The notes beneath the pieces are model-generated. The model was not told where the DNA came from, made no database searches, and saw only the letters and a program-made list of their open reading frames with translations. This document shows positions 16,234 through 24,693 of a DNA stretch of 64,000 nt, one piece after another. Position 1 is the first letter of the stretch; each line of letters starts with the position of its first letter. The DNA is from an uncultured Eubacteriales bacterium (GTDB taxonomy: Bacteria > Bacillota > Clostridia > Oscillospirales > QAMX01), in assembly GCA_934546935.1 (NCBI GenBank), contig CAKTEH010000002.1, positions 124,001 through 188,000 on the forward strand, read 5' to 3'. The translations under genes and the position numbers were made by a program.

Positions 16234-17352
16234 TTATTTTACTGTAATAAGCTCATACGCACGGTTACCCAAGCCGATTTTTTCTGCGTGGGCAAGCGTG
16301 TCAAGTCCATTGGTATTCTCAAAAACAGCATGGAAATAATCTTCCCCATACTTCCCATCCGGATGCGCGTCGGTCAGCATGCTGCCCGGCAGCGGAGCGC
16401 GCTGGTGAACTGCATCGAAGCAGGCCTGGTCAATTGCAACCGGATCGAAAGAAGCAAACATACCGACGTCCTGGATCAGCGGGGCATCGTTTTCGCCGTG
16501 ACAGTCACAGTAAGGGGAGACATCCATTACCACTGTAATATGGAAACAGGGACGCCCATTAACAACTGCCTTGGCATATTCGGCCATCTTTCCGCACAGG
16601 TCTTTTTCCGCACTGTCGTCGGAAGCCTCAATCGCATCAAAATTACAGATACCGATGCAGCGGCCACAGCCAACGCATTTACTATGATCGATTACTGCGC
16701 GTCCGCCTTCAAAACGGATTGCACCCTGCGCACAGTACTGCGCGCACTTACGGCAGCCGCGGCAGACAGAAGGATCGGCTATCGGTTTTCCGGAATTGTG
16801 CTGCTCCATCTTGCCCGCGCGGGAGCCACAGCCCATGCCAATATTCTTAATCGCACCGCCAAAGCCGGTCAGCTCATGGCCCTTAAAATGGTTCAGGGAG
16901 ATAAACACATCCGCATCCATAATTGCACGGCCAATTTTTGCAGTTTTTACATATTTGCCGCCTTCGACCGGCACCTCTACATCATCGGTGCCCTTCAGGC
17001 CGTCGGCAATAACGATCTGACATCCGGTGGACATCGGGGAAAAACCATTTTCATACGCAGCATCAAGATGCTCAATCGCATTCTTGCGTCGGCCGACGTA
17101 AAGGGTGTTGCAGTCGGTCAAAAACGGGACGCCGCCTTCCGATTTCACTACATCGGCGACTGTTTTGGAAAAATTCGGGCGCAGGAAAGCCAAATTCCCG
17201 GGCTCCCCGAAGTGGGTTTTTATGGCAACCATCTGATGGTCCATATCAATCTGCGCAATTCCCGCCGCACGGATCAGCTTTTCCAGCTTCTGCTGGATAT
17301 TCCGGCCGGGCGTACAGCGCATATCCGTAAAATAAACTTTGGATGCAGCCAT
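16234..17352 (-). CDS. DUF362 protein with two 4Fe-4S ferredoxin clusters
   Basis: A 372-residue iron-sulfur protein. Residues 1-185 and 260-372 form a split DUF362 domain, with KTHFGEPGNLAFLRP (45-59), SLNHFKGHELTGFGGAIKN (152-170) and FASFDPVAIDQACF. Between them is a bacterial ferredoxin module with CRGCRKCAQYC (197-207) and CVGCGRCIGIC (226-236), enough for two 4Fe-4S clusters. Such proteins are common in anaerobes and are thought to be redox carriers or maturation factors; a specific reaction is not established to my knowledge. It lies 63 bases downstream of birA on the same strand. Start ATG 17352 is preceded by AAAGGACAG. The family call is firm and the function open. Confidence 0.9.
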   Translation of the reverse strand: MAASKVYFTDMRCTPGRNIQQKLEKLIRAAGIAQIDMDHQMVAIKTHFGEPGNLAFLRPNFSKTVADVVKSEGGVPFLTDCNTLYVGRRKNAIEHLDAAYENGFSPMSTGCQIVIADGLKGTDDVEVPVEGGKYVKTAKIGRAIMDADVFISLNHFKGHELTGFGGAIKNIGMGCGSRAGKMEQHNSGKPIADPSVCRGCRKCAQYCAQGAIRFEGGRAVIDHSKCVGCGRCIGICNFDAIEASDDSAEKDLCGKMAEYAKAVVNGRPCFHITVVMDVSPYCDCHGENDAPLIQDVGMFASFDPVAIDQACFDAVHQRAPLPGSMLTDAHPDGKYGEDYFHAVFENTNGLDTLAHAEKIGLGNRAYELITVK

Positions 17353-17414
17353 ATTTCTCTGTCCTTTCTCTCTTCTAAAATACCTTACTATTATAAAACG
17401 GAATTAAAATAAAG

Positions 17415-18203
17415 TCAAATATAACCCGCCGTGCCGCGCAGTTTAACCTCACCCGAAGATACTGCGATCAGCCCCTCCGGCGTTTGTAGGAGCAGACGGC
17501 CCTCTTCATCAATATCCACGCCGACGCCATGAAGCTCCCCCCGCGCACCTGAAGCGACCAGCGCGCGGCCAAGGCTGACACACCGTCTCCGGTAAGCGTC
17601 CAAAAACGCCGTCATGTCCTTCTGCGCAAGCGCCATGCACCGCTCGGCATATGTAAGGATACGGGCCATCAGGCGCCATGGATCCGCTTCAATCCCAAGC
17701 ATCGCAAGGCTTGCCGCATTGGGAAGGCCGGCCGCGGCAAAATCCCGCGCATGCTGTGCGATGTTCACGCCAATGCCGGCCGCCACACGCTCTCCCCAAC
17801 TCTGGCAGAGGATCCCAACCAGTTTCTTTCCGGAAACCAGGATATCGTTGGGCCATTTTATACACGCGCCGCACACACCCAGCTCGTCAAAGGCCATAAT
17901 TACAGCCACAGCGGCAGCAAGCGGCAGTCGCGGGAGCATAGCAGGCGGGGTCAGTGCTGCAAATGAAAAATACAGCCCGCCGCCATCCGAAGCCCAGCTC
18001 CTGCCCAAGCGGCCGCGACCGGCACTTTGCCGCAGTGCTGCAACTGCAAGCCCCTGCACCGCCTGGTCATCCGCCGCACGGCGGATATAGGCGTTAGTGG
18101 AGTCCACCTCGTCAAGCAGCACAAAACGTCTGCCCAGTTTCTGCGTTTCCAGGGCTGCAGTATACTGCGCATATGCAGATTCTAAAAATATAGGATCCGG
18201 CAT
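17415..18203 (-). CDS. birA: Biotin--[acetyl-CoA-carboxylase] ligase
   Basis: Activates biotin with ATP and transfers it to the lysine of carboxyl-carrier proteins. The 262-residue protein shows VDSTNAYI (34-41), the biotinyl-AMP loop AGRGRLGRSW (61-70), KWPNDILVSGKKLVGIL (116-132) and GIGVN, and a C-terminal SH3-like domain ending near VSSGEVKLRG. It lacks the N-terminal winged helix of bifunctional BirA, so it is a group I ligase without repressor function. The start overlaps the end of the upstream phosphoesterase by 22 bases, and GGAGGGAGG precedes ATG 18203. No biotin synthesis or carboxylase genes lie in the window. The assignment is firm. Confidence 0.93.
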   Translation of the reverse strand: MPDPIFLESAYAQYTAALETQKLGRRFVLLDEVDSTNAYIRRAADDQAVQGLAVAALRQSAGRGRLGRSWASDGGGLYFSFAALTPPAMLPRLPLAAAVAVIMAFDELGVCGACIKWPNDILVSGKKLVGILCQSWGERVAAGIGVNIAQHARDFAAAGLPNAASLAMLGIEADPWRLMARILTYAERCMALAQKDMTAFLDAYRRRCVSLGRALVASGARGELHGVGVDIDEEGRLLLQTPEGLIAVSSGEVKLRGTAGYI

Positions 18204-18661
18204 TCGATCCTCCCTCCCTGAATCTCCACAAGTCCCCAGCTTTCCCCCATCCGCGACCGGTCAAGCGAAGCAGAACCGGGATTAAAAAAGATAATGCCGC
18301 CGCGCGTTTCCACGTGGCCAATATGGGTATGGCCATACAGGACAAGCCTTGCCCCGCAGCGCAATGCAGCCGTATACAGCTGCGCCGTACCGGAACGCAC
18401 CAGATAATCCTGCCCATGCGTCATGAAAATCACAACGCCCGCCTCCATAAACAGCAGCTGCCCAGGCACATGCGACATCACATCGTGCAGATTGTTACCC
18501 GCGACATAGCGCAGCCTCTCGGAGGGGAACTCCCGTTCAATGCAACGTGCGTCGGCAACGCAATCACCCAAATGCAGCACAAGATCATGCTCAACGGACC
18601 CAATAACCTCCAGCATCCGTTCCGTCCTGCCATGCGTGTCGGAAAAAACGAGTATCTTCAT
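18182..18661 (-). CDS. YfcE-type metallophosphoesterase
   Basis: A 159-residue calcineurin-like phosphoesterase. The metal-binding motifs occur in order: SDTHG (7-11), HLGDC (about 30-34), VAGNN, THGQD and YGHTHIGHVE. The length and the compact layout match the YfcE/MJ0936 group of phosphodiesterases, which hydrolyse model phosphodiesters and whose natural substrate is often unknown. It overlaps birA by 22 bases and is probably the first gene of a yfcE-birA-DUF362 transcript. The start is at ATG 18661, with a weak purine-rich stretch upstream. In other Clostridia this gene often follows a nucleotide-triphosphate pyrophosphatase gene, which is not seen here. Confidence 0.88.
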   Translation of the reverse strand: MKILVFSDTHGRTERMLEVIGSVEHDLVLHLGDCVADARCIEREFPSERLRYVAGNNLHDVMSHVPGQLLFMEAGVVIFMTHGQDYLVRSGTAQLYTAALRCGARLVLYGHTHIGHVETRGGIIFFNPGSASLDRSRMGESWGLVEIQGGRIECRILYF

Positions 18662-18824
18662 GGTTTCTCCATTCCCGGCGGTTCCCGCAGTAGCCGGGAT
18701 AACCAGGCCAGGAACACTTTCGCCCTATTTCGTCGCGGCAAGTTTATCATATCCGGAAATTTGTGTCAAGCCCTGCTGTAAATCCGCTTTCCCCTGTATC
18801 CGATCCCACAGGCAGAAAAAAATC

Positions 18825-18852
18825 ACATTCAGGCGCATACCGGCATAGAATA
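18825..18852 (+). promoter_or_regulatory. Sigma-K-like sporulation promoter candidate
   Basis: AC (18825-18826), a 17-base spacer and CATAGAATA (18844-18852) match the mother-cell sigma-K consensus AC-N16-17-CATAnnnTA. It lies about 50 bases before the first of three small genes. No convincing sigma-A promoter was seen in the same gap. The motif is short, so chance is possible. Confidence 0.5.
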
Positions 18853-18901
18853 GGCATGTAGCAAAGAATTCGCTTTTCTGTCAGACTCAGGAGGTATAAA
18901 A

Positions 18902-19189
18902 ATGGCCAACGATATGGAAACTTTGGCACGCGCACTTCTTGCCGGGATGCAAGGATCAAAAGGTGCAAAGTCGCTGGAGAAATTCGGCGCGCTTTTGAAA
19001 ACCGAAGACGGCAGGCGCCTGCTGACGTTGCTGGCTAATGGCGGCGCGGATACCATTAAATCCGCAGCACAGTCGGCACTAGCTGGGGACGAAACAGGCG
19101 CACGCGCCGCCATGATGAAGCTGCTTTCCACCCGGGAAGGCGCCCAGCTCGCCCAAAAGCTCGCCGCAGCGATGAACCAGGGGAAATAG
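18902..19189 (+). CDS. Small unknown protein, first of a three-gene cluster
   Basis: A 95-residue protein I cannot assign. It is alanine- and leucine-rich, predicted mostly helical, with MANDMETLARALLAGM at the start, LLTLLANGGADTIKSAAQSA in the middle and a STREGAQLAQKLAAAM ending. There is no signal peptide or membrane segment. AGGAGG with seven-base spacing supports the ATG at 18902. It is followed three bases later by a second small gene and then by a proline-rich protein, in an arrangement I recognise from other Clostridia as conserved but unnamed. The sigma-K-like promoter upstream suggests expression in the mother cell during sporulation. That link is inference; a structural role in the spore coat or cortex would fit. 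Confidence 0.75.
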   Translation: MANDMETLARALLAGMQGSKGAKSLEKFGALLKTEDGRRLLTLLANGGADTIKSAAQSALAGDETGARAAMMKLLSTREGAQLAQKLAAAMNQGK

Positions 19190-19192
19190 CTT

Positions 19193-19564
19193 ATGGATGA
19201 GCTTGGAAAACTTTTTCAGAGTTTATTAGACGGGGCTTCGCCGGACACCTCCGGCGACACCCCAGCGGATGATGCTGCCGACGTATCGTCCGCAGACAGT
19301 GCGCCATCCACACAGGAGGCAGCAAACGACGCCGTTGAAACAAATGCAGACGCAGGAATGGATTTCTCAGGGCTTTCCAACCTTTTGGGATCCTTTTCGC
19401 AGCCAACACCGGAGACAAACCAGAAAATGCAGCTGCTTATCGCACTTAAGCCCTATCTGCGCGACGCACGCAGGGAAAAGCTGGAGCGCGCCCAGTCGCT
19501 GCTGAGCACTGCATATTCTGTCCGTTCGATCCTTTCTTCTCTGGGAGGCATTTTAAATGTATAA
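19193..19564 (+). CDS. Small unknown protein with KPYL-type C-terminal helix
   Basis: A 123-residue protein. Residues 1-60 are acidic and low in complexity (Asp, Ala, Ser, Thr rich). The C-terminal half, NQKMQLLIALKPYLRDARR followed by EKLERAQSLLSTA, matches a motif recurring in small uncharacterised clostridial proteins, where a helix with LLxALKPYLxxxRxxRxxxA precedes a hydrophobic end. AGGGGAA lies before the ATG. The third gene overlaps its stop codon by eight bases, so the two are translationally coupled. Its function is unknown; its tie to sporulation rests on the promoter candidate upstream of the cluster and the type of family. Confidence 0.75.
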   Translation: MDELGKLFQSLLDGASPDTSGDTPADDAADVSSADSAPSTQEAANDAVETNADAGMDFSGLSNLLGSFSQPTPETNQKMQLLIALKPYLRDARREKLERAQSLLSTAYSVRSILSSLGGILNV

Positions 19565-20024
19565 CCGTTATATGCAACAGGTACAAGACGTTGACGATTA
19601 CATAGAAGTAGGACGGCCGCCGCGCCCAGATCCGCCCGGAGAGCCCCCACGCGAACCCGGCAGACGCCCGCCGCCCCCACCCGGTCCGATTCCGGACCGT
19701 CCGCCGCAAATGCCGCCGTTCTATGCGCCGGACGGCCACAGGCCACCGCGTCCGGATTCGCCGCATCCACCGCATCCCTCCCCTCCGCCACCGTCTCCGC
19801 CGCCTCCGCCTCCAAAGCCCTCAATCCTGACTTCTCTGCTTGGAGGCGGAGGGGAAGGGCATGACTCTCTCATCGGCAAGCTGCTTGGGAATTTCCACAT
19901 GCCCTCGTTGGAGCTGGATGACATCCTGCTGCTTTTGATTCTTTTCCTCGTGCTTCGGGAAAACGGGGACGACGATTTAATCCTGATCATCGCGGCGCTG
20001 TATGTTATCGGCGCCGTGGATTAA
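19557..20024 (+). CDS. Proline-rich protein with acidic hydrophobic C-terminal helices
   Basis: A 155-residue protein in three parts. Residues 1-18 are polar. Residues about 19-90 are proline-rich, with runs such as PPPPPGPIPDRPP and SPPPPSPPPPPPKPS interspersed with Arg, Asp and His, probably an extended flexible arm. Residues about 93-155 contain LTSLLGGGGEG, then two hydrophobic helices (DDILLLLILFLVLRE and DDLILIIAALYVIGAV) joined by an acidic turn, ENGDDD. This tail resembles those of several small sporulation-associated or spore-surface proteins in Clostridia and may insert in or pack on a membrane or coat. GGGAGG precedes the ATG. It is last in the cluster and ends at a strong terminator. 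Function is unknown. Confidence 0.75.
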   Translation: MYNRYMQQVQDVDDYIEVGRPPRPDPPGEPPREPGRRPPPPPGPIPDRPPQMPPFYAPDGHRPPRPDSPHPPHPSPPPPSPPPPPPKPSILTSLLGGGGEGHDSLIGKLLGNFHMPSLELDDILLLLILFLVLRENGDDDLILIIAALYVIGAVD

Positions 20025-20030
20025 TGCAGT

Positions 20031-20065
20031 AAGAGCCGTACTTTTAAAAAAGTACGGCTCTTTAT
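20031..20065 (+). terminator. Intrinsic terminator after the three-gene cluster
   Basis: AAGAGCCGTACTTTT pairs with AAAAGTACGGCTCTT and is followed by a short T-rich tail. It may also serve the minus-strand clpC operon, whose last gene ends at 20108. Confidence 0.85.
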
Positions 20066-20107
20066 TCAAGTCCTGCGCAGGCGGTTTCCCGCGCTGGAAC
20101 GTCAACT

Positions 20108-22618
20108 TTATTCCGAACCCAACGCAACAGCCCCCTCGGCTTCAGAAGACATTTCATCCGCCATAAGGGCAAGCTCTCCGTCACGCAACGTCAGACACAG
20201 CGTCCCGCCCGCAGATATCTGGCCCGACAGAATACACTCCGCAGCCGCGTCCTCAACATGCGACTGGATATAACGGCGCAGCGGACGCGCCCCATAAACC
20301 GGATCATACCCGGCGTCCGCAATGCGTTCCAGCGCGGCGTCCTCACACACCAGCATGATATCCATATCCTTCAGACGCAGGGACACCTTCTGCATCATAA
20401 GCGCCGCAATCCGCCGGATTTCCTCCCGTTCCAAACGGTGGAAAACGATAACCTCGTCAACACGGTTTAAAAATTCCGGACGGAACGCACGCCGCAGTTC
20501 CCCCAGGACATTGCGGCTGATATCATCAAAGCTGCGCTGCGCCTCATCCTGCATTGTCCCAAAACCCAGATGCCGTACGCCCTCATCCGTAATCAGACGG
20601 GCGCCAATATTGGAGGTCATGATGATGACCGTATTTTTAAAATCCACCTTCCGGCCCTGTGAATCGGTCAGCATACCGTCATCGAGGATCTGCAGCATAA
20701 TATTAAATACATCCGGGTGTGCTTTTTCAATCTCATCAAACAAAATAACGCTGTATGGACGGCGGCGGACGCGTTCGGTCAGCTGCCCGCCCTCATCGTA
20801 ACCAACATAACCCGGCGGCGAACCGATTAGACGGGAAACCGTGTGTTTTTCCATATATTCGGACATGTCCACGCGCAGCATCGCGTTTTCGTCGCCAAAC
20901 ATTGCTTCCGCCAACGCACGTGCAAGCTCTGTTTTGCCTACGCCTGTCGGCCCCAGGAAAATAAAGGAACCTGCCGGACGCGAGGGATCCTTCAGCCCTA
21001 CGCGGGAACGGCGGATCGCACGTGCAACTGCGCGCACCGCCTCCTCCTGCCCGATGACACGCCGGTGCAGCTCCTGTTCCAAATGCATAAGCCTCTGGCT
21101 TTCGCTTTGTGTCAGCCTCGCAACCGGAATCCCCGTCCAGGCCGCAACCACCTCCGCAATTTCCGCTTCCCCGACGCAGGCGTCGGCGGAACTGCCGCCG
21201 CGCCAGGCGCTGCGGCGTTTTTCCAGTGTTTCATTCAGCTCACGCTTCCGGTCACGCAGCGCAGCCGCTTTTTCAAAATCCTGCGCGGAAATCGCTTCGT
21301 CCATCTCATGTGCCACCGATTGGGCTTCTTCTTCGAGATTCTTCAACTCCGCCGGCGCCGTGTTTGCTTTCATCCGCAGCCGCGAGGCTGCTTCGTCGAT
21401 CAGGTCAATTGCCTTATCCGGAAGATGACGGTCGGCAATATAGCGCATGGACAGCCGGACGGCAGCTTCGATTGCTTCATCGGAAATCTTCAGCTTATGG
21501 TGCGCTTCATACCGGTCGCGCAGACCGCGCACAATTGCTACGGAATCCTGCGCGCTTGGCTCGGCAACCAGCACCGACTGGAACCGGCGTTCAAGCGCCG
21601 CGTCTTTCTCAATATACCGGCGGTATTCGTCAATTGTGGTGGCGCCGATCACCTGGATTTCCCCACGGGAGAGCATCGGTTTGAGGATATTTGCCGCATC
21701 TACCGCGCCCTCCGCTGCACCGGCGCCGATGAGCGTGTGCATCTCATCGATAAATAGGATAACATCGCCGCTTTTACGTACCTCAGACAAGACGGTCTTG
21801 ATGCGTTCTTCAAATTCCCCGCGGTACTTTGTCCCCGCGACAACAGCCGAAATTTCCAGCGAAACCAGGCGCTTTCCGCGCAGGTTTTCCGGCACATCAA
21901 GTGTAACGATTTTCTGCGCCAACCCTTCCGCTATCGCCGTTTTCCCCACACCCGGTTCCCCGATCAGACAGGGGTTATTTTTTGTCCTGCGGGAAAGGAT
22001 CTGGATTACCCGCTCAATTTCCTTTTCGCGCCCAATAACAGGGTCGAGCTTCCCTTCGCGCGCAGCCGCAGTCAGGTCGCGGCCGAGCTGGTTAAGCGTC
22101 TTAGTTTCCGCCGGACGTTCAGGACGCTGCTGCCGGGCAAACGGCGTCTGTGGGGCGCCGGCCCTGCGTTCTTCCGGCGGCTGTGCGCCGAGCATGCCCT
22201 CCAGCGCCGGATAGAGCCGGCTAAGCTCCACGCCCAACGCAACAAGAATCCGCGCAGCAAAACAGTCCGGTTCCCGCACAATCCCCATCAGCAGGTGTTC
22301 TGTACCAATATAACTATGGCCGCGGCGCAGCGCTTCCGCCATCGCCACCTCAATAATTCGCTTTGTACGCGGTGTCAAGCCCTGAGGCGTGAGGGTTCCC
22401 GCTTCCCCTCGGCCAATATTTTCAATTACAAGCTCCAATATCTGTTCCGGCGTAACGCCGAAGGACGAGAGCGCGCGGAACGCTACGCCCGTACCTTCCC
22501 GGGCGAGGCCTAACAGGATATGTTCGCTCCCGACATGTCCATGGCCAAGTTCCGCCGCCGCTTCCTGTGCCAAGCGCAGCACCCGCTCAGCGCGGCTCGT
22601 AAACCTTTGATTATACAT
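20108..22618 (-). CDS. clpC: ATP-dependent Clp protease ATPase subunit ClpC
   Basis: A Hsp100 unfoldase that feeds substrates, including McsB-phosphorylated arginine proteins, to ClpP. The 836-residue protein has two N-terminal repeats (about 1-145), the first AAA+ module with Walker A GEPGVGKTA, a UVR-type coiled middle region near 415-460, and a second AAA+ module with GPTGVGKTE and ILFDEIEKAHPDVFN. A ClpP-contact loop is present in the second module. TTG at 22621 is possible, but ATG 22618 has better spacing from AGGTGAAGGA. It is the last gene of ctsR-mcsA-mcsB-clpC and is controlled by CtsR through the boxes at 24631 and 24694. Length and domain order are normal. Confidence 0.96.
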   Translation of the reverse strand: MYNQRFTSRAERVLRLAQEAAAELGHGHVGSEHILLGLAREGTGVAFRALSSFGVTPEQILELVIENIGRGEAGTLTPQGLTPRTKRIIEVAMAEALRRGHSYIGTEHLLMGIVREPDCFAARILVALGVELSRLYPALEGMLGAQPPEERRAGAPQTPFARQQRPERPAETKTLNQLGRDLTAAAREGKLDPVIGREKEIERVIQILSRRTKNNPCLIGEPGVGKTAIAEGLAQKIVTLDVPENLRGKRLVSLEISAVVAGTKYRGEFEERIKTVLSEVRKSGDVILFIDEMHTLIGAGAAEGAVDAANILKPMLSRGEIQVIGATTIDEYRRYIEKDAALERRFQSVLVAEPSAQDSVAIVRGLRDRYEAHHKLKISDEAIEAAVRLSMRYIADRHLPDKAIDLIDEAASRLRMKANTAPAELKNLEEEAQSVAHEMDEAISAQDFEKAAALRDRKRELNETLEKRRSAWRGGSSADACVGEAEIAEVVAAWTGIPVARLTQSESQRLMHLEQELHRRVIGQEEAVRAVARAIRRSRVGLKDPSRPAGSFIFLGPTGVGKTELARALAEAMFGDENAMLRVDMSEYMEKHTVSRLIGSPPGYVGYDEGGQLTERVRRRPYSVILFDEIEKAHPDVFNIMLQILDDGMLTDSQGRKVDFKNTVIIMTSNIGARLITDEGVRHLGFGTMQDEAQRSFDDISRNVLGELRRAFRPEFLNRVDEVIVFHRLEREEIRRIAALMMQKVSLRLKDMDIMLVCEDAALERIADAGYDPVYGARPLRRYIQSHVEDAAAECILSGQISAGGTLCLTLRDGELALMADEMSSEAEGAVALGSE

Positions 22619-22632
22619 CAAATTCCTTCACC

Positions 22633-23628
22633 TCATCCGCACAGCGCCCTCCGGATCCCGGCGGCGCGTTTGACTTCTGTTTTTACTTTTTCTTCCCCTA
22701 CATCAGACTGCGATACTGCGCACGGCCCAATAAAGCGGAAAATCTCGTCGAGCTTTTCGGCCTGGACGTCCGGTACAATCCCTGCGCCAAGACGTGCATC
22801 GGACAAAAGCGCCGCCGCTTCCCGCGCGCTGATCACCCGGGCGTTTCCAAGAATGCCCAAAGCGCGGTAAACGCGGTTCTCCAGATATTCCCGGCTTTCC
22901 TGCGCCAGGGTTCTGCGCAGTGTACGTTCTCTTTCCATTATTTTCTCCGCGGCGCTTTCTATACGTGCACACAACTCATTTTCTGCAATTGCAAAGCTTT
23001 TTGCGTTGGAAAGCTGCCAGACACAGCTTCCATCCCCATATTGCCCACTAAGCTCCAGCCCCATCCGTGCGGATGCAGCAGAAAGTGCACGGATTCCCGA
23101 CGTCCCGGCAATAGCCGGCAAATGCATCGTGATGCCGGCGCGCAGCGCGCATCCAAGATTCACAGGGCTCGCCGTCAAATAACCATACCGTTCATTATAT
23201 GCATAGCCAAAGGCGTTATCCAACAGCGCGTCAATCTCCTGCGCCGCTTTAAGGCACGCGCCCATATCCGCACCGGCGCACTGCGCCTGGATCTTAATAT
23301 GATCTTCGTCTCCGACGATTACCGCAAGCGATTCGTCTTCGCTTGCAAACACACCGCGCGGAAGGTTTCCGGAAACCAGGCTTTGCGGCGCGAGGCCTTC
23401 CTCCGCCAGCGCGCCGCGAGCCGTGGCGGGAAGCACGGTAAAATCATATTTGACAAACGAATATCCGCCTGCGGCAAGCGCCTGTTCTACGCGGGAAAAC
23501 AACTGCGCCGCGTCCTGCGCATCCATACGGTTCATAAAGGGCATATCTTTAAAATTCCTGGATAAAACCACGCGGGAATACATCGCGACATCCGCGGATC
23601 TCCCCTGCTGCTGATAGAATTTAGTCAT
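22633..23628 (-). CDS. mcsB: Protein-arginine kinase McsB
   Basis: Phosphorylates arginine residues on CtsR and damaged proteins, marking them for ClpCP. The 331-residue protein belongs to the phosphagen-kinase fold: SRVVLSRNFKDMPF near 18-31 begins the catalytic domain, and YGYLTASPVNLGCALRAG (about 150) and the KSFAIAENEL segment are the family signatures. It is a little shorter than many McsB proteins (about 350). The ATG at 23628 overlaps the mcsA stop codon by eight bases, and GGTGAGAAAG acts as the ribosome binding site. It needs McsA as an activator, which is encoded just upstream. Its adjacency to clpC and ctsR is the classical arrangement. Confidence 0.94.
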   Translation of the reverse strand: MTKFYQQQGRSADVAMYSRVVLSRNFKDMPFMNRMDAQDAAQLFSRVEQALAAGGYSFVKYDFTVLPATARGALAEEGLAPQSLVSGNLPRGVFASEDESLAVIVGDEDHIKIQAQCAGADMGACLKAAQEIDALLDNAFGYAYNERYGYLTASPVNLGCALRAGITMHLPAIAGTSGIRALSAASARMGLELSGQYGDGSCVWQLSNAKSFAIAENELCARIESAAEKIMERERTLRRTLAQESREYLENRVYRALGILGNARVISAREAAALLSDARLGAGIVPDVQAEKLDEIFRFIGPCAVSQSDVGEEKVKTEVKRAAGIRRALCG

Positions 23629-24142
23629 CTTTCTCACCATCGCTTTCCATTGCGCGGATTTCATCGCGCAGCTTGGCTGCCTGTTCAAAATTTTCATCCT
23701 TTACCGCCTTTGCCAAAGATTCCCGCAGCGCAGCAATACGTGCCCTGCGCTGAATCTGTACATCCACGCTTCCCGGCGCCGCACCCTGATGCGTGCCGTC
23801 CCCATGGATGCGGCGGATCATGGGATCCAGTATATCTGCAAAACTTTCATAACACTGTGCACAACCGGCTCGGCCTCCGGAAACAAGCTGTGCTGCCGTC
23901 ATCCCGCAAACAGGGCATGCCTTTGCCGCTGCCGGCTGCGCAGTCCCTGGACGCAGCCATTCGGACAGCAGGCCCAGCTCATCGGGGATCAAGCTCTTCC
24001 AGGGTCCAAAACTACGGAACCCGTCCAGGTAGCCTGCTTCCTCCGCACATTCACGGCACAGGCTCATTTCCGTTTCCTGTCCATTTACAGAATTTTTTAT
24101 ATAGATTTCAGCTTCTTTTTTCCCGCATCTTTCACACATCAT
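23621..24142 (-). CDS. mcsA: McsB activator McsA
   Basis: A 173-residue zinc-binding adaptor that activates the arginine kinase McsB. It begins with MMCERCGKKEAEIYI and CRECAEEAG, giving the first CxxC pairs. A second zinc site follows with CPVCGMTAAQL and CAQCYESFAD, and a UVR domain closes the protein (LRESLAKAVKDENFEQAAK). Four CxxC motifs and the UVR domain are exactly as in known McsA. It lies six bases after the ctsR stop and overlaps mcsB by eight bases. AAAGGAGTAGG lies upstream of its ATG at 24142. Confidence 0.93.
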   Translation of the reverse strand: MMCERCGKKEAEIYIKNSVNGQETEMSLCRECAEEAGYLDGFRSFGPWKSLIPDELGLLSEWLRPGTAQPAAAKACPVCGMTAAQLVSGGRAGCAQCYESFADILDPMIRRIHGDGTHQGAAPGSVDVQIQRRARIAALRESLAKAVKDENFEQAAKLRDEIRAMESDGEKDD

Positions 24143-24148
24143 AAAAAC

Positions 24149-24613
24149 CTACTCCTTTTTTTCTCCACCTGCTTTAACCAGGCAGACCTTAAAAATCCTT
24201 GCACGCAACCGGGTACGCAAAACAGGCGGCGCAGCGGCAAGCGCAGCATCACTGAGCGCGGCAAGGATCAAATTGCCGCTGTCTGCGCTTAGCGCACCTG
24301 CAGAAACCAGGTTGGAAAGAATCGCCGCCGCCGAAGAAACGCTGAGTTCCTCGCCGACAGAGTTGACCGCATGCATCAGCATCGAAGGCCGGTCGGCCCG
24401 GACGCGGCTGATCCGGATATATCCGCCTCCGCCGCGTCGGGATTGAACCAGGTATCCCTGCTCTGGGGAAAATCGCGTTGCAATAACGTAGTTGATCTGA
24501 CTGGGTACGCATCGGAAACGATCGGCCAGTTCATTGCGCTGCAGCTCGATTTCCCCCTTCGACTCCGCCATCTGCTGCGCGATAAACTGGGCAATCACAT
24601 CGCTCATTTTCAT
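24149..24613 (-). CDS. ctsR: Transcriptional repressor of class III stress genes, CtsR
   Basis: A winged-helix repressor of clp genes, inactivated by heat and by McsB. The 154-residue protein shows the N-terminal helix-turn-helix (SDVIAQFIAQQM, LQRNELADRFRCVPSQINYV) and the glycine-rich thermosensing wing SRRGGGGYIRI. The C-terminal half is a helical dimerisation domain. Four possible starts lie within 16 bases; ATG 24613 has six-base spacing from AAGGTG and is preferred over ATG 24619, ATG 24607 and GTG 24622. It is the first gene of the operon, and its own promoter is bracketed by two CtsR boxes, so it controls itself. Confidence 0.93.
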   Translation of the reverse strand: MKMSDVIAQFIAQQMAESKGEIELQRNELADRFRCVPSQINYVIATRFSPEQGYLVQSRRGGGGYIRISRVRADRPSMLMHAVNSVGEELSVSSAAAILSNLVSAGALSADSGNLILAALSDAALAAAPPVLRTRLRARIFKVCLVKAGGEKKE

Positions 24614-24630
24614 ACGCATCACCTTTTGAC

Positions 24631-24647
24631 TTTGACTTTCTTTGACT
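24631..24647 (-). promoter_or_regulatory. CtsR box, downstream of the minus-10
   Basis: On the minus strand this reads AGTCAAAGAAAGTCAAA, matching the direct heptad repeat bound by CtsR. An additional GTCAAA half-site follows immediately towards the gene (24625-24630). Confidence 0.88.
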
Positions 24648-24657
24648 TTATGTGTCT

Positions 24658-24685
24658 ATTATACACCTTTTCCAGTGGTAAGCAA
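24658..24685 (-). promoter_or_regulatory. ctsR operon promoter
   Basis: On the minus strand TTGCTT (24685-24680) and TATAAT (24663-24658) are separated by 16 bases. CtsR boxes lie on either side. Confidence 0.78.
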
Positions 24686-24693
24686 GTTTTGAT

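Noticed and set aside
16288..17412. 374-codon plus-strand frame opposite the DUF362 gene
   Set aside because: Antisense to a protein with two clear ferredoxin motifs; no start signal.
19615..19820. Short tandem repeats suggesting a CRISPR or minisatellite
   Set aside because: They are CCG/CCA/CCT proline codons in a proline-rich protein; there are no constant-length repeats with unique spacers.
20843..21757. Long plus-strand open frame opposite clpC
   Set aside because: It lies wholly within clpC, whose sequence is fully conserved; the composition is arginine- and histidine-rich as expected for antisense of a GC-rich gene.
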